Shown in pieces: positions 32,084 through 41,283 of a stretch of 64,000 nt of DNA. A program made the position numbers and the translations under genes. A model generated the notes under the pieces. That model saw only the letters and a list, made by a program, of their open reading frames with translations. It had not been told where the DNA came from and did not search any database. The stretch is from Trichomonas vaginalis G3 (lineage: Eukaryota > Parabasalia > Trichomonadida > Trichomonadidae): positions 24,769,300 through 24,833,299 of the forward strand of contig NC_067204.1 in the NCBI RefSeq assembly GCF_026262505.1, given 5' to 3'. How positions within the stretch are numbered: position 1 is the first letter of the stretch; the number at the start of each line of letters is the position of its first letter.

Positions 32084-32919
32084 ATGGATTTAAATTTATA
32101 TTCAAACTTTCCAAGTCGTGAGGAAGTTGAACGAATTCCATTTCAGCAATGCAGGCTATTAAATAATTCTGAAGTCATTTGTTGGGTTCTAACTCATTTT
32201 CAAAACAACATTGAATATTATCAATGGTATTGTGGTAATAATTATGAACATCCACTCATAATTAATGAAAACATGCCTTTCTTCATATCTGAAAAGCTTG
32301 ATGACCCTGTTAACGTTGTAATAGTTCTAAAAATTGATTATTTATTGTGTGTAAATAATGACTTAGGATTTGCACTTTTTCACTTAAAGGTTTCTAATGT
32401 TGATAATATTAGTTCTATGCTCAAGATATTTTCAACAAATGAAATTCCGAATTGCATTCAAACTTTTGATTTCAAACTTGTCACACACCATGCTTGTTGT
32501 TGTTTTCAAACATTTAATGTATATTAGAAATATACTTCAAACTTTTTCTGAGCTTTGCTCAGAAAAATGTTTGAAGTATATTGGAATACCAATCACTTCA
32601 AATTCTTTTGGGGATTAATATTTCATTAAAAAATGGGGCCCAAAAAATTTGAATTGATGGGTATTTTACTATACCAAACAAAGATGTGTACTCAATTTTT
32701 GCTGATGGAACATCTTGGAACAACGTTCATCCAGGTGATAAAATGTTTTATAGTTTCAAACCTATCAACGCAAAAACAGATTACTATGACAATGTATCGC
32801 TTTTATCTTACGGAGAAGATAACTCTGAAATCATTCGAAATTATGAACCCCATTCAATTTTTCATAATCCACCATTTCTGGTAAAATTAGATCGCAACTT
32901 GAAGGACTTCAAGAATTAG
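32084..32919 (+). pseudogene. Second copy of the 219-residue gene, interrupted
   Basis: Starts like its paralogue (MDLNLYSNFPSREEVER) and matches it for ~140 codons, then is interrupted by a ~150-bp insertion of two hairpins that brings in-frame stops. The matching 3' part (from about 32680, SIFADGTSWNNVHPG) lies beyond the insertion in another frame. Several amino-acid differences, for example YYQWYCGNNYEHP against YYQWYCGASPQFP, show real divergence from the intact copy. Probably non-functional. Confidence 0.75.
32520..32668. mobile_element. Foldback insertion with two hairpins
   Basis: DNA absent from the left arm. It holds a near-perfect hairpin at 32529-32582 (AATATACTTCAAAC...GTTTGAAGTATATT around a CTTTG loop) and a second inverted repeat at 32585-32665 (AATACC.ATCA.TTCAAATT at one end, inverted at the other). 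It sits inside the duplicated gene and disrupts it. Small foldback element of unknown family. Confidence 0.65.
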
Positions 32920-33573
32920 ATTTTACAGAAATTCAATGCGTTAACTAAGTCATTCACTTCCCGCAAGAACTATCATTCTTTAAAGGAAAATTAATATGTG
33001 ATAAATATTGAATAAAACGATGTTTTTTTTTTTGAAAATTACAAGAAGTGTTTCAACTCTCACCATCAAATCTAAGCTAAATTTGTTTCAATGATTAGTT
33101 CTAATCTATAGAGGAGTTTAATAATGCAGTTGTACATATCACCTCATAATTTTCTGGATAATTAGATCAAATTTCCCTGAATCCTTCAATATCTACATAT
33201 TTATATATTGAATAATGCATACAAATATATACAAAAGGATGGATATTGGCTTTGGTTATTAATATTTGATGTTTTGTGTAAATAATATTTCTTTATTAAG
33301 GAATATCAATTCTACAAAGTTTGATCATAATCATATATTTTCTCAAAATAGCACTAAATGTAGATAATTAATGTTTGTTATTAAGAATTTTGAATAATAT
33401 AAAATTATTTATAGATGAAAGCATTTTCAATAAGTTAAAAATATTATATTAGCAAGATTGAGCATTATTTCACTAAAGATTTAATAAAATTGCAAATATA
33501 TGTAGGTTCAAAAACTCTGTGAATTCATATTAAAAATTCAATTTATTTATACAAACAAATAAAAACATAAAAT
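32920..33573. other. Noncoding spacer of the duplication (right arm)
   Basis: Matches 18527-19216 inverted. The part nearest the helicase gene (33280-33573) is almost identical to the left copy; the part near 33200 is more diverged. No gene seen. Confidence 0.45.
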
Positions 33574-36500
33574 TTAATAGTCTTGAGTATCAATGTTACT
33601 CAATGATTGTGAAGAATCGATACTCCTAAATGGCTTTGACTCGCCTTCATTTACTGAGAGAGGCAAACTGAAGAAGTTGTTATCAGACAACAAATCAAAC
33701 AAGTGTTCAAAGAAAGGAGAGTTTTCCAAAGTAGATCTCGAGCCAACGAAAATCAACTTAGTTTTCGCTCTTGTGATTGCAACATTCATTCTCTGCCAGT
33801 CAGAAGCATGTGCTCCAGGAGATTTCTTCTCATTCGATTTAACAGTTGATATAATGATACATTCCTTGTCTCGTCCTTGGTATTTATCAACTGTGTCAAC
33901 TTCAATCGAGCTTGCAATTTCACTTGGATTTCCTGCCATGTGTGGGAAATATTTAGAACAACAAGAAATCTGTGCTTGAAGAGCTTTCCTTATGAATATA
34001 ACTTGTGCTCTGTAAGGAGTGATGACACCGATCGATTCTGTACTTATTCCTGCAAGTATCATTGCAGAAACAATCATAGAAACAACAGAGCCTTCTCCAA
34101 CATTGTTTTTAGATGACATATTCTTTCCTTCTCGCATAGGAACAGAATCTGTATCAACAAACAAAACACTTGGATCTGGTTTCAATATCCTTGATATCCA
34201 TTCTTTTGAGTATTCGGAGAACTCGTTCAATATTGATATATTAGGGAAATATATCTTATTCTTTGCACTTGAACTGAATCCACTTCTCATCCTATTAGAA
34301 TAAATAAGTTCATTGCAAAGTTGCATGATTTCATTATTCATTCGATACTGAGTTCTCAATGTCACAATCGCGTGTGTGTTTTTCTCGGAAAGCATCTTGA
34401 AGAGTGATATAGGTACTTCACCTTCATTCTTTGATATTGGAGGAAGTTGGTAATGATCACCAACTAAAATAAATCTGTTGCATTTAGTCAATGGACCAAC
34501 AACAACTGGCATTGAGATTTGTGATGCTTCATCAATGACACAGACATCAAAGAACTTTTCGAGAATGAAAGGATGATTAAACGCATAACATGTGCATGCG
34601 AAAACTTTAACACCACTCAATGATAAATGAAGTTGTTCTGTGTTTTCGCATGATTCAATAATAGAATCTAAACAATGAGATCTAACTTTTTCAGAAATAG
34701 ATTCTAATCTTCCGATTCTGACGAAATTGACACCTCGATCGATTAATTTACTGCAAAGATTGTCAACAGCTGCATGTGTATATGAACAAATCAAAACTGT
34801 TTGGTTGTTTTTCTCAAATGATTCAACTAAAAGTGCCAATGTTGTTGTTTTTCCTGTTCCTGGCATTCCTAGCAACAGCATGTAATCCTGTGCACGAAGG
34901 GCCATCTTGATTGCGTGCATTTGATCATGGTTCAATTCATTCTCCTGTGAAATGTTTGTTTGTTTAGGAAGTGATGTGAAAACTGGAGATTTGTTTTCAA
35001 TGATGAAATTTCGAAGATTTTCACAACATTGGTTATCTTCTGTCAACATAATCATTAAATTTCTTCTGCATCGTGTAACAGTATTGTAACTTTCCCATAG
35101 ATCCAAACAAATGTCTTGTTCTTCTTCATTCATCGTTGATTGGATCATTTCTATTGTAATTTGGTTTCCTTCAATTGCTGAAACATTTCCGCGTGCAATA
35201 ACAGGAGGAATTCCGTTTTTTGTGATTAACACTATGTTGCTAACGCAGATCTGTGTTTTCTCAATAGTACCGGAATTAAGGTAAAAAGTGACAATTGGAC
35301 TTTTTCCGTTATTTGTATGTAAATTATTCAAAGCTCTTCCAGAGGAAATTCTCTTTTGAACTGGGCTTGTCCAGATCTGTGTTTGCAAATCTAGTGAGTT
35401 AAGCATCTCGTTGACAAGAAGACGGTCCCATTCGTTATAAAACTCTCGATGTCGAAGATTTGGTGTATACGATAATTTTCCATTCAAAAAACTTTTGACA
35501 GGACAATCGTTATCGTATTCCAAGAACGCGCAAATCTTCTGTCCTGGGCAGTACTTGCAGATATGTGAGGATCCGGCTGTCGGAGGGATTGATCCGTGTG
35601 CAAGGGAGTGAGCAATTAAATTTCGACTCATTACGATGGATAAAAGCTCAGATCTACGTGGTTTGATGATGAAACTGCTTTTATCCTTCATGTAGAATAA
35701 AAGGCCGCATGGAGCTGATTGTGTTTTGTATCTTTCTTTCAACATAAAAATATAAGATGATAATTGGAGGACGTTGTCATCTTTGACTTGGCCATTATAT
35801 GAACTACCTGTCTTTAATTCGAATGGGAACATGATTCCTTCCTTTTCCATTGTGGCATCGATTTTTCCTTTTAATCCCCATTGAAATGACCAAATGTTCT
35901 CTTCTTCTTGAACTGTCTTGGCGCCGTATGGTGGTAATGCTTCGATTGGAGTGGCGATGCCGTTGAAAAGTCTGTGATCTAAAGTAAATTTGTTTGAATT
36001 AGTTTCTATGGCATCTGCAATAAGTCTGATTGTTTCGAGGTATGGTATGATTGTACTCTTTGCGGATTCTTTTGTTTCTTCCATTAGAAATAGTTCGTAT
36101 TTGGAGCTTTCAAGTAATTGATCTAATGTATGGTCAATATCTTGATTTCTAAGGCCAAAGAAGACCCTTTGTAATAGAATGTGACATATAGAACCTCTGA
36201 ACATGTCCATATTTGAAATTCTTTCAGGGCAAACAGAATTAATGTAAGTTTGCCTTCTGCATCTTTGTGCAGTAGCCATTTCTGTACCTGAAATGAGTAC
36301 ATGTGGTAGTGATATGAAAAATCCATTGGCATCGTCGATAATTGTATAATATTTGTTTTGATAAACATTTCCAACAGGATCATCGCCTAATTCCCATTTT
36401 CCAACAATAAAACATGGATCTGCAATGGAAATTGATGAAGTTGCCCACTGACCTCTCAAATGAACGTATCTTTCTGAATGTCCTAATCCAGGCCATAATC

Positions 36501-36726
36501 TAACGAAAATTTCTGTATAATAGTTATATATTTGACGTATGAAATAGTCTATAACTGTAAATAAAGGTTGATCTTCTGAAATCACTGATGGAACGCCAAT
36601 GAAACCAGAAGATACTGGTTCTTCAGTCACTTCATCACCAGAACATAATTCTTCGTATATTTCTTGATGAAGTGGTGGAAGAATTGCTGCCGAATCATCA
36701 TCGCTATCAGATAAGAAAGAAGTCAT
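33574..36726 (-). CDS. DNA2: Dna2-like nuclease-helicase
   Basis: 1050 residues from the ATG at 36726 (MTSFLSDSDDD); the open frame goes slightly further up without an ATG. The nuclease part is of PD-(D/E)XK type: a first cysteine near 155 (QRCRRQTYIN), KGKIDATM near 289 and FPFELKTGS near 303. A CKYCPGQKIC cluster near 390-400 supplies the remaining cysteines expected for the Dna2 iron-sulphur centre. The SF1 helicase part has a Walker A GMPGTGKTT near 620, VIDEASQ near 730, and QYRMN, TVDKYQGRD and VAITRAK motifs. Length matches animal Dna2 (about 1060). Dna2 trims long flaps of Okazaki fragments and resects DNA breaks in the nucleus. A broken partial copy lies at 17380-18526. Confidence 0.92.
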   Translation of the reverse strand: MTSFLSDSDDDSAAILPPLHQEIYEELCSGDEVTEEPVSSGFIGVPSVISEDQPLFTVIDYFIRQIYNYYTEIFVRLWPGLGHSERYVHLRGQWATSSISIADPCFIVGKWELGDDPVGNVYQNKYYTIIDDANGFFISLPHVLISGTEMATAQRCRRQTYINSVCPERISNMDMFRGSICHILLQRVFFGLRNQDIDHTLDQLLESSKYELFLMEETKESAKSTIIPYLETIRLIADAIETNSNKFTLDHRLFNGIATPIEALPPYGAKTVQEEENIWSFQWGLKGKIDATMEKEGIMFPFELKTGSSYNGQVKDDNVLQLSSYIFMLKERYKTQSAPCGLLFYMKDKSSFIIKPRRSELLSIVMSRNLIAHSLAHGSIPPTAGSSHICKYCPGQKICAFLEYDNDCPVKSFLNGKLSYTPNLRHREFYNEWDRLLVNEMLNSLDLQTQIWTSPVQKRISSGRALNNLHTNNGKSPIVTFYLNSGTIEKTQICVSNIVLITKNGIPPVIARGNVSAIEGNQITIEMIQSTMNEEEQDICLDLWESYNTVTRCRRNLMIMLTEDNQCCENLRNFIIENKSPVFTSLPKQTNISQENELNHDQMHAIKMALRAQDYMLLLGMPGTGKTTTLALLVESFEKNNQTVLICSYTHAAVDNLCSKLIDRGVNFVRIGRLESISEKVRSHCLDSIIESCENTEQLHLSLSGVKVFACTCYAFNHPFILEKFFDVCVIDEASQISMPVVVGPLTKCNRFILVGDHYQLPPISKNEGEVPISLFKMLSEKNTHAIVTLRTQYRMNNEIMQLCNELIYSNRMRSGFSSSAKNKIYFPNISILNEFSEYSKEWISRILKPDPSVLFVDTDSVPMREGKNMSSKNNVGEGSVVSMIVSAMILAGISTESIGVITPYRAQVIFIRKALQAQISCCSKYFPHMAGNPSEIASSIEVDTVDKYQGRDKECIIISTVKSNEKKSPGAHASDWQRMNVAITRAKTKLIFVGSRSTLENSPFFEHLFDLLSDNNFFSLPLSVNEGESKPFRSIDSSQSLSNIDTQDY

Positions 36727-36912
36727 AAATTTTAAATAATTTTTTTTAGAAAATACCAAATATTTTTTACTTTATCGGCGTGATGAAGCAGGCCTGTAAT
36801 AGCGAAGATATCTTATATAATTTATAACTTATAAAAGTACGGAAAGTGTAAGTCTATGAATCTTAAAATTTAATGTTGGTAAATTTCAATTAAATTGCTT
36901 TTAAAATTTTTA

Positions 36913-38184
36913 ATGTCTGATCAAAACATTCACCCAGTCAATTACAGTGAATTGAGAAGTATCTCCAAATTTCACATTGATTCGTATAATGCGCTGTATC
37001 AGTTAAAAACCGAAAATGAAGAAGAACTCAAATCTATTTACAAAAAGATCAAAACAGATTTGATTGACTCAAAGAATTATCTCCCCCATAATATGGTCAA
37101 AGATATTTTAGATATCATTCCGTTTAATAACCGCTTTACCAAGTCATATTTGACTCTTGCCAAATTTATCACCGATGATTATCATGTAACAAAGGTCATT
37201 GAGATTTCTGATGTTTCTAAATTTCCATTTTATAAACAATATGGAATTAAATTGTTCAATATAGGATTTTTAGATATCAATTCAGAAGATCTCATTTTTC
37301 ACTCAGAAAATACAATTTACAAAGCAATAATGTATAATAACAAAGTAAGATTCATTGAATTCACCGAAAGAGATGGATTTAATAAAGATCAAAAACTACG
37401 AAGCAAATTATATCCTTATTCTATGGAAAGATATTCATTACTTGAATTATGTTGTTACCACGGAGCGGTCGATTGTTTCAAGTTATTAAGAACGAAATTT
37501 AAATCAGAAATAACTCCAAAATGTCTTCAATTATCATTTTTAGGAGGAAATCCCGAGATCATGAATGAATGTTTGAAATATCGAAAACCTGATAATGATT
37601 GCATGATGTATGCAATTATTTCACACAACATTGATTTTGTTACATATTTGATGAATGAGTTTAATATAGAGATCAATTTAAGCTATTGCATCGATTATAA
37701 GAATCTTGAATCATTTTTAGTTTATTATAATCAAACTAATGATATTAACACATGCTTCCTTTATTCAGTAATGTTTGATATTCCATCTATTTGCGAGTGT
37801 TTTATTTCCCATGGTGCAAACATTAATGAAAAAGGTTTTAATGGACAAACCGCTCTTCATTACGCGGCAATTTATAATTACAAAGAAATAGCTGAACTTC
37901 TTATTTCACATGGTTCAAATATCAACGCAAAAGAAAATTATGGACAAACCGCTCTTCATAATGCAGCATTACTTAATAACAAAGAAATAGCTGAATTTCT
38001 TATTTCACATGGTGTAAATATCAACGAAAAAGATAATTATGGACAAACCGCTCTTCATAATGCAGCATTATATAATAGCAAAGAAACAGCTGAACTTCTT
38101 ATTTCACATGGTGCAAATATCAATGAAAAAAATAATAATGGAATCCCCGCCCTTCATATTGCAATATTGCCTTGGATGAAATAA
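36913..38184 (+). CDS. Ankyrin repeat protein with N-terminal DUF3447-like region
   Basis: 423 residues from the ATG at 36913 (MSDQNIHPV). The N-terminal ~270 residues are helical, in the pattern seen ahead of ankyrin repeats in a large trichomonad family (LLELCCYHGAVDCFKLL, then ISHNIDFVTYLMNE). Ankyrin repeats of 33 residues then follow (GQTALHYAAIYNYKEIAELL, ISHGANINEK). The last repeats are nearly identical to each other at the DNA level, indicating recent unit duplication. The array is short and ends abruptly at PWMK, so the gene may have lost repeats at its 3' end. Likely a protein-binding adaptor. The leader ends AAATTTTTA before the ATG. Confidence 0.88.
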   Translation: MSDQNIHPVNYSELRSISKFHIDSYNALYQLKTENEEELKSIYKKIKTDLIDSKNYLPHNMVKDILDIIPFNNRFTKSYLTLAKFITDDYHVTKVIEISDVSKFPFYKQYGIKLFNIGFLDINSEDLIFHSENTIYKAIMYNNKVRFIEFTERDGFNKDQKLRSKLYPYSMERYSLLELCCYHGAVDCFKLLRTKFKSEITPKCLQLSFLGGNPEIMNECLKYRKPDNDCMMYAIISHNIDFVTYLMNEFNIEINLSYCIDYKNLESFLVYYNQTNDINTCFLYSVMFDIPSICECFISHGANINEKGFNGQTALHYAAIYNYKEIAELLISHGSNINAKENYGQTALHNAALLNNKEIAEFLISHGVNINEKDNYGQTALHNAALYNSKETAELLISHGANINEKNNNGIPALHIAILPWMK

Positions 38185-38280
38185 GATTTGGTGCACAAGA
38201 ATGATGACTCAAAATCAATAGATGAATATTTTCTATTCAATTTTGAGAGAATGATGAAAAAGATTCATAATTTTATGTAT

Positions 38281-38443
38281 AGTTTACAAATATCATAAAA
38301 TTTTCGAAAAATTTTGTGAATTGTAAACTATTCATAAAATTTATGAATTCCATTTTTCAGCATTTCGCACAACATTGAATTTAAAATAGTTTCAGCATTT
38401 ACCCAAAAATTGAGGCGAAGCCTCAATTTTTGGGCAAATGCTG
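38281..38443. repeat. Two long hairpins upstream of the acidic protein gene
   Basis: The first, 38281-38329, begins AGTTTACAA and ends TTGTAAACT, with imperfect pairing between. The second, 38393-38443, has 24-bp arms (CAGCATTT...TTGAGGC) around a GAA loop with one mismatch. Sequence around 38312-38400 (GTGAATTGTAAACTATTCA) recurs upstream of the duplicated gene at about 31836 and, inverted, near 20120. The hairpins may be foldback insertions or part of a shared upstream module. Confidence 0.6.
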
Positions 38444-38500
38444 CTAAAATTTTTCTATCGTTAAAAGTATACGTTTTAAAATTTTTGACAATAAAAAATT

Positions 38501-39400
38501 ATGAGTGAAATTACTGAAAATAAACAAGAAATCGAGAAAGATCCAACCAATACTTTCCTCACAGGTGTTAACATTGATGTTGACGCTTGGAGAGAGCAAA
38601 CTGTTGAAGAACTAACTGCCTGGCTCAATGATATTAAGAATAAAAAGACTGAATTTGGAGATCCACTTGTTGAATTTCCCGAAGGTTGGGATAAAGATCA
38701 GAACCTTACAACAAATCAACAAATTGATGTAATAGCAAAAGGATTAGCAGATAAATTACAGGGAGCGGAAGCAAAAGAAGCCAAATCTGACTTACAAAGT
38801 ATTAGAGCTCAAGCAGATAAGCTTAAACAGCTAGAAAAGCAACTTGCAGCATTTGATGGCGATGATGAAGAACTAGAGCCTGAATTATCAAAAGAAGATG
38901 AAGATATTCTGAATGAGGAAATAGTAATTCCAAATATAGATGTATCTGGCCCTAATCCATTTGAAATTGATGCTGATTCATTGAAAAGATTAAAAGAAAT
39001 TGACGAAAAACTCGGAACTACTGAAGAAGATACAAAACCCCCGACAAGAACAATGGAAGAAATCAATAATGATATACTTAAACTTTACAAAAACCCAGAA
39101 GGTGATAAACCGGAAGACGTCTCTCTTATTCCAAACGAAACAGATGATAAAGATGGAGATGAAACAAAAGAGCCTTCATCTGACCGTTCTTCTTCTACAC
39201 CAAAGTTACCTCAAGAGACTTCTGTAACAATTCAGCCTCCAGAAATTCTATCAGCTCCTAAATCACCACCTCATAAATCATCACTAAAATCTCCATTACC
39301 ATCATCTCTAAATCAAAAACCAATTCCACCTTTACAGCAAATTTCAGCAGATATCCAGCTGAAGCAAATCAAATCAAAGAAACCACTAACGAAGAAATAG
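38501..39400 (+). CDS. Acidic protein with Pro/Ser-rich tail, unrecognised
   Basis: 299 residues. The first ~110 residues are helical, with Trp-containing segments (VDAWREQTVEELTAWLND). A coiled-coil stretch (IRAQADKLKQLEKQLAAF) follows, then a very acidic region (DGDDEELEPELSKEDED), short helical motifs (DADSLKRLKEIDEKL; TMEEINNDILKLYKNP), and a low-complexity tail rich in Ser, Pro, Thr and Lys ending KKPLTKK. No catalytic motif or membrane segment. Intrinsically disordered adaptor is a fair description; function unknown. Confidence 0.7.
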   Translation: MSEITENKQEIEKDPTNTFLTGVNIDVDAWREQTVEELTAWLNDIKNKKTEFGDPLVEFPEGWDKDQNLTTNQQIDVIAKGLADKLQGAEAKEAKSDLQSIRAQADKLKQLEKQLAAFDGDDEELEPELSKEDEDILNEEIVIPNIDVSGPNPFEIDADSLKRLKEIDEKLGTTEEDTKPPTRTMEEINNDILKLYKNPEGDKPEDVSLIPNETDDKDGDETKEPSSDRSSSTPKLPQETSVTIQPPEILSAPKSPPHKSSLKSPLPSSLNQKPIPPLQQISADIQLKQIKSKKPLTKK

Positions 39401-39920
39401 GTACTTACTAATTTCAATCCCTCTCATTTTGGAATTATTTGATACTCAAATTATATAGTCACTACTTCATAATTACATAATTATATCGTTGTACAACAAC
39501 GATCTCGGATAGTTTATGCTAACCATCTCCAAAAAATTTATTGTTTTTTATATTTTAACATGATTTTACTTAATACCAATAAAAATATCTAGTTTTAAGT
39601 TACATTTTTGCTACATGTCTGACGTGTAATAGAAAATCAAATAAGAAAGTCATTAAACAATTTTGAATAGAATAACTTAATATATAAAAAGTTCTATATT
39701 GAACAATCATGAACATATTGTTGAGTAAAGCACAGGAGTTATTCACCCTTGGAGTATTAAATGTATTAAATGCATGATTGCCTTAAAAAGGATAAAAATG
39801 AACAATAAAGTGCAATTATTGCAAAGAAGGCAATCATGTCAACACATCGAGCTAGAATTAGGATTATCTTTCTACTATAGAGCAAAATGAAGAAGATAAT
39901 ATTATAGTAGTATATGATGC
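39401..39920. other. Intergenic stretch up to Polinton B1, with hairpins
   Basis: AT-rich host DNA. A stem of 12 bp (CATGATTGCCTT at 39773-39784 and its complement at 39827-39838) encloses a 42-base loop; a smaller palindrome ATCGTTGT/ACAACGAT is near 39487. No gene seen. The bases just left of 39921 should hold one copy of the element's target duplication, which cannot be verified. Confidence 0.45.
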
Positions 39921-39941
39921 GGGTTGTGTGACTTTTTTTGT
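39921..39941. repeat. Terminal repeat start of Polinton B1
   Basis: Matches the reverse complement of 3310-3330 over about 20 bases, then diverges. Polinton termini are inverted repeats, so this marks the element's edge. Confidence 0.65.
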
Positions 39942-40349
39942 AATCGTAAGAATTCTCACATAATTGAATGATTTTTGAACATACTTCCGAATAGCAGATT
40001 TTAAAAATTTATGAATAATTTATAAAAAGTTTTTATTCCTACAATTCCTATATTACCATTAATAAAAAGAATATATTTTATAATAGTTTCATTTCGAACA
40101 TGTTAAAATTTATCTGCATTTCGAAAAATTTTATTATAAATGATAATATAATTTATTAAATTAATATATAACTTATGAATTTTTACTTTTTGTATGAAAT
40201 AAAATTTAGTATTAATAAAGTTATAAAATAAATTGGTGCATGTTAGATGTAAATAAGATATAAAAAGGTGTTTATTCGTATTATTTCAGGTGATTGTAAA
40301 CAATTAATTATATATGAGCAATGCTCAAATTAGTAAGTTTTTAGTCTGA

Positions 40350-40865
40350 TTAGATCTCATCAGGACAAGCACTGAGGATAAAGTCTATTAGTTGTGTCTT
40401 GGTTTTGATGAGAGGAACAGCGGTCATCAGGAGATCACGCTTGTTGGAGCCAATTGGTGTACGACCCTTCCAATTGTGCATAGATCTGAGTGCTGATATG
40501 GTAAAGAACTCAAGGACAAAGAGTCTTTGAGACTTTGTAAGGTACTCGTCTTGGTCTTTTTCTTCTTGGATGGTCTTCGTCGAAGCTGAGGATTTGATTT
40601 CTTGAGCTTCAATCGGATCATACTCTTCGTCTTTTCTTAATGTAAGTTGTTCACGCTTGTAGTCGTTTCTGAGGACATTGAGACCGGCTTCGAGCTCTTG
40701 TGCTTTCTTCGGAGATTGAGAGAAGTGCATCTGTTGTTGGCTCTGCATCTGCTGCATCATCTGCATTTGCTGTTGCATCATCTGTGTCATTATCTGCATC
40801 ATGTCTTGAGCTGGTGCAGATGTCGCTGGTGCAGGTGTCGCTGGTGTTGAATCTTCTTGGGACAT
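40350..40865 (-). CDS. Met/Gln-rich protein with helical C-terminal domain, unrecognised
   Basis: 171 residues. An Ala/Pro/Thr-rich start (SQEDSTPATPAPATS) leads to a run of Met and Gln (residues ~22-50), a charged middle (NDYKREQLTLRKDEEYDP), and a helical C-terminal part (SQRLFVLEFFTISALRSM...LIDFILSACPDEI). G+C is distinctly higher than in neighbouring element DNA. It lies 430 bp inside the B1 terminus, divergent from the integrase gene. It could be an element gene or a captured host gene; no family is recognised. Confidence 0.6.
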   Translation of the reverse strand: MSQEDSTPATPAPATSAPAQDMMQIMTQMMQQQMQMMQQMQSQQQMHFSQSPKKAQELEAGLNVLRNDYKREQLTLRKDEEYDPIEAQEIKSSASTKTIQEEKDQDEYLTKSQRLFVLEFFTISALRSMHNWKGRTPIGSNKRDLLMTAVPLIKTKTQLIDFILSACPDEI

Positions 40866-40894
40866 TTGATCTACGGTTAGAACAATAAGTAACG

Positions 40895-41130
40895 GTTAAA
40901 CTTCTACTGGTAAAGTTTACACTGGCAGAACTTCTACTGGTAGAGTTTATACTGGCAGAACTTCTACTGTTTCCCTCAAAATTGAATACTTTAGCAGAAC
41001 TTCTACTGGTAGAGTTTATACTGGCAGAACTTCTACTGGTAGAGTTTATACTGGCAGAACTTCTACTAGTAAAGTTTCTACTGGTAGAGTTTATACTGGC
41101 AGAACTTCTACTGGCAGAATTTCTACTGGT
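40895..41130. repeat. Minisatellite of 15-bp / 30-bp units
   Basis: About 14 units of a 15-mer with the core CTTCTACTGG(T/C)AGA alternating with a GTTTATACTGGCAGA variant, giving a 30-bp higher-order period. The array is split by ~24 unrelated bases near 40970-40994. It lies between the two divergent B1 genes. A plus-strand frame crosses it (Leu/Val/Glu repeat) but is a product of the repeat, not a likely gene. Confidence 0.85.
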
Positions 41131-41283
41131 TATGACCGAGCTTCACCCACTCTGTGCCATTGAACTCAATGAGAGTGTTTCTGCTTACCTCTACAACACA
41201 TTAAAGTCCAAGAGAACAATCCTTCTTACAAAGATCTCCAGACGACAGATTCAAAGGGAAAAACTAAATCACAGCTTAAACAG

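Larger units (their letters stand above)
31670..35110. repeat. Inverted segmental duplication, right arm
   Basis: The minus-strand counterpart of 17380-20290. It holds the upstream region and broken copy of the 219-residue gene, the noncoding spacer, and the 3' half of the intact Dna2-like gene. It is longer than the left arm because the left copy lost part of the helicase and this arm gained a ~150-bp foldback insertion. Confidence 0.85.

Noticed and set aside
40887-41136. CRISPR-like array
   Set aside because: Units are contiguous 15/30-bp repeats with no unique spacers, and the genome is eukaryotic; it is a minisatellite.
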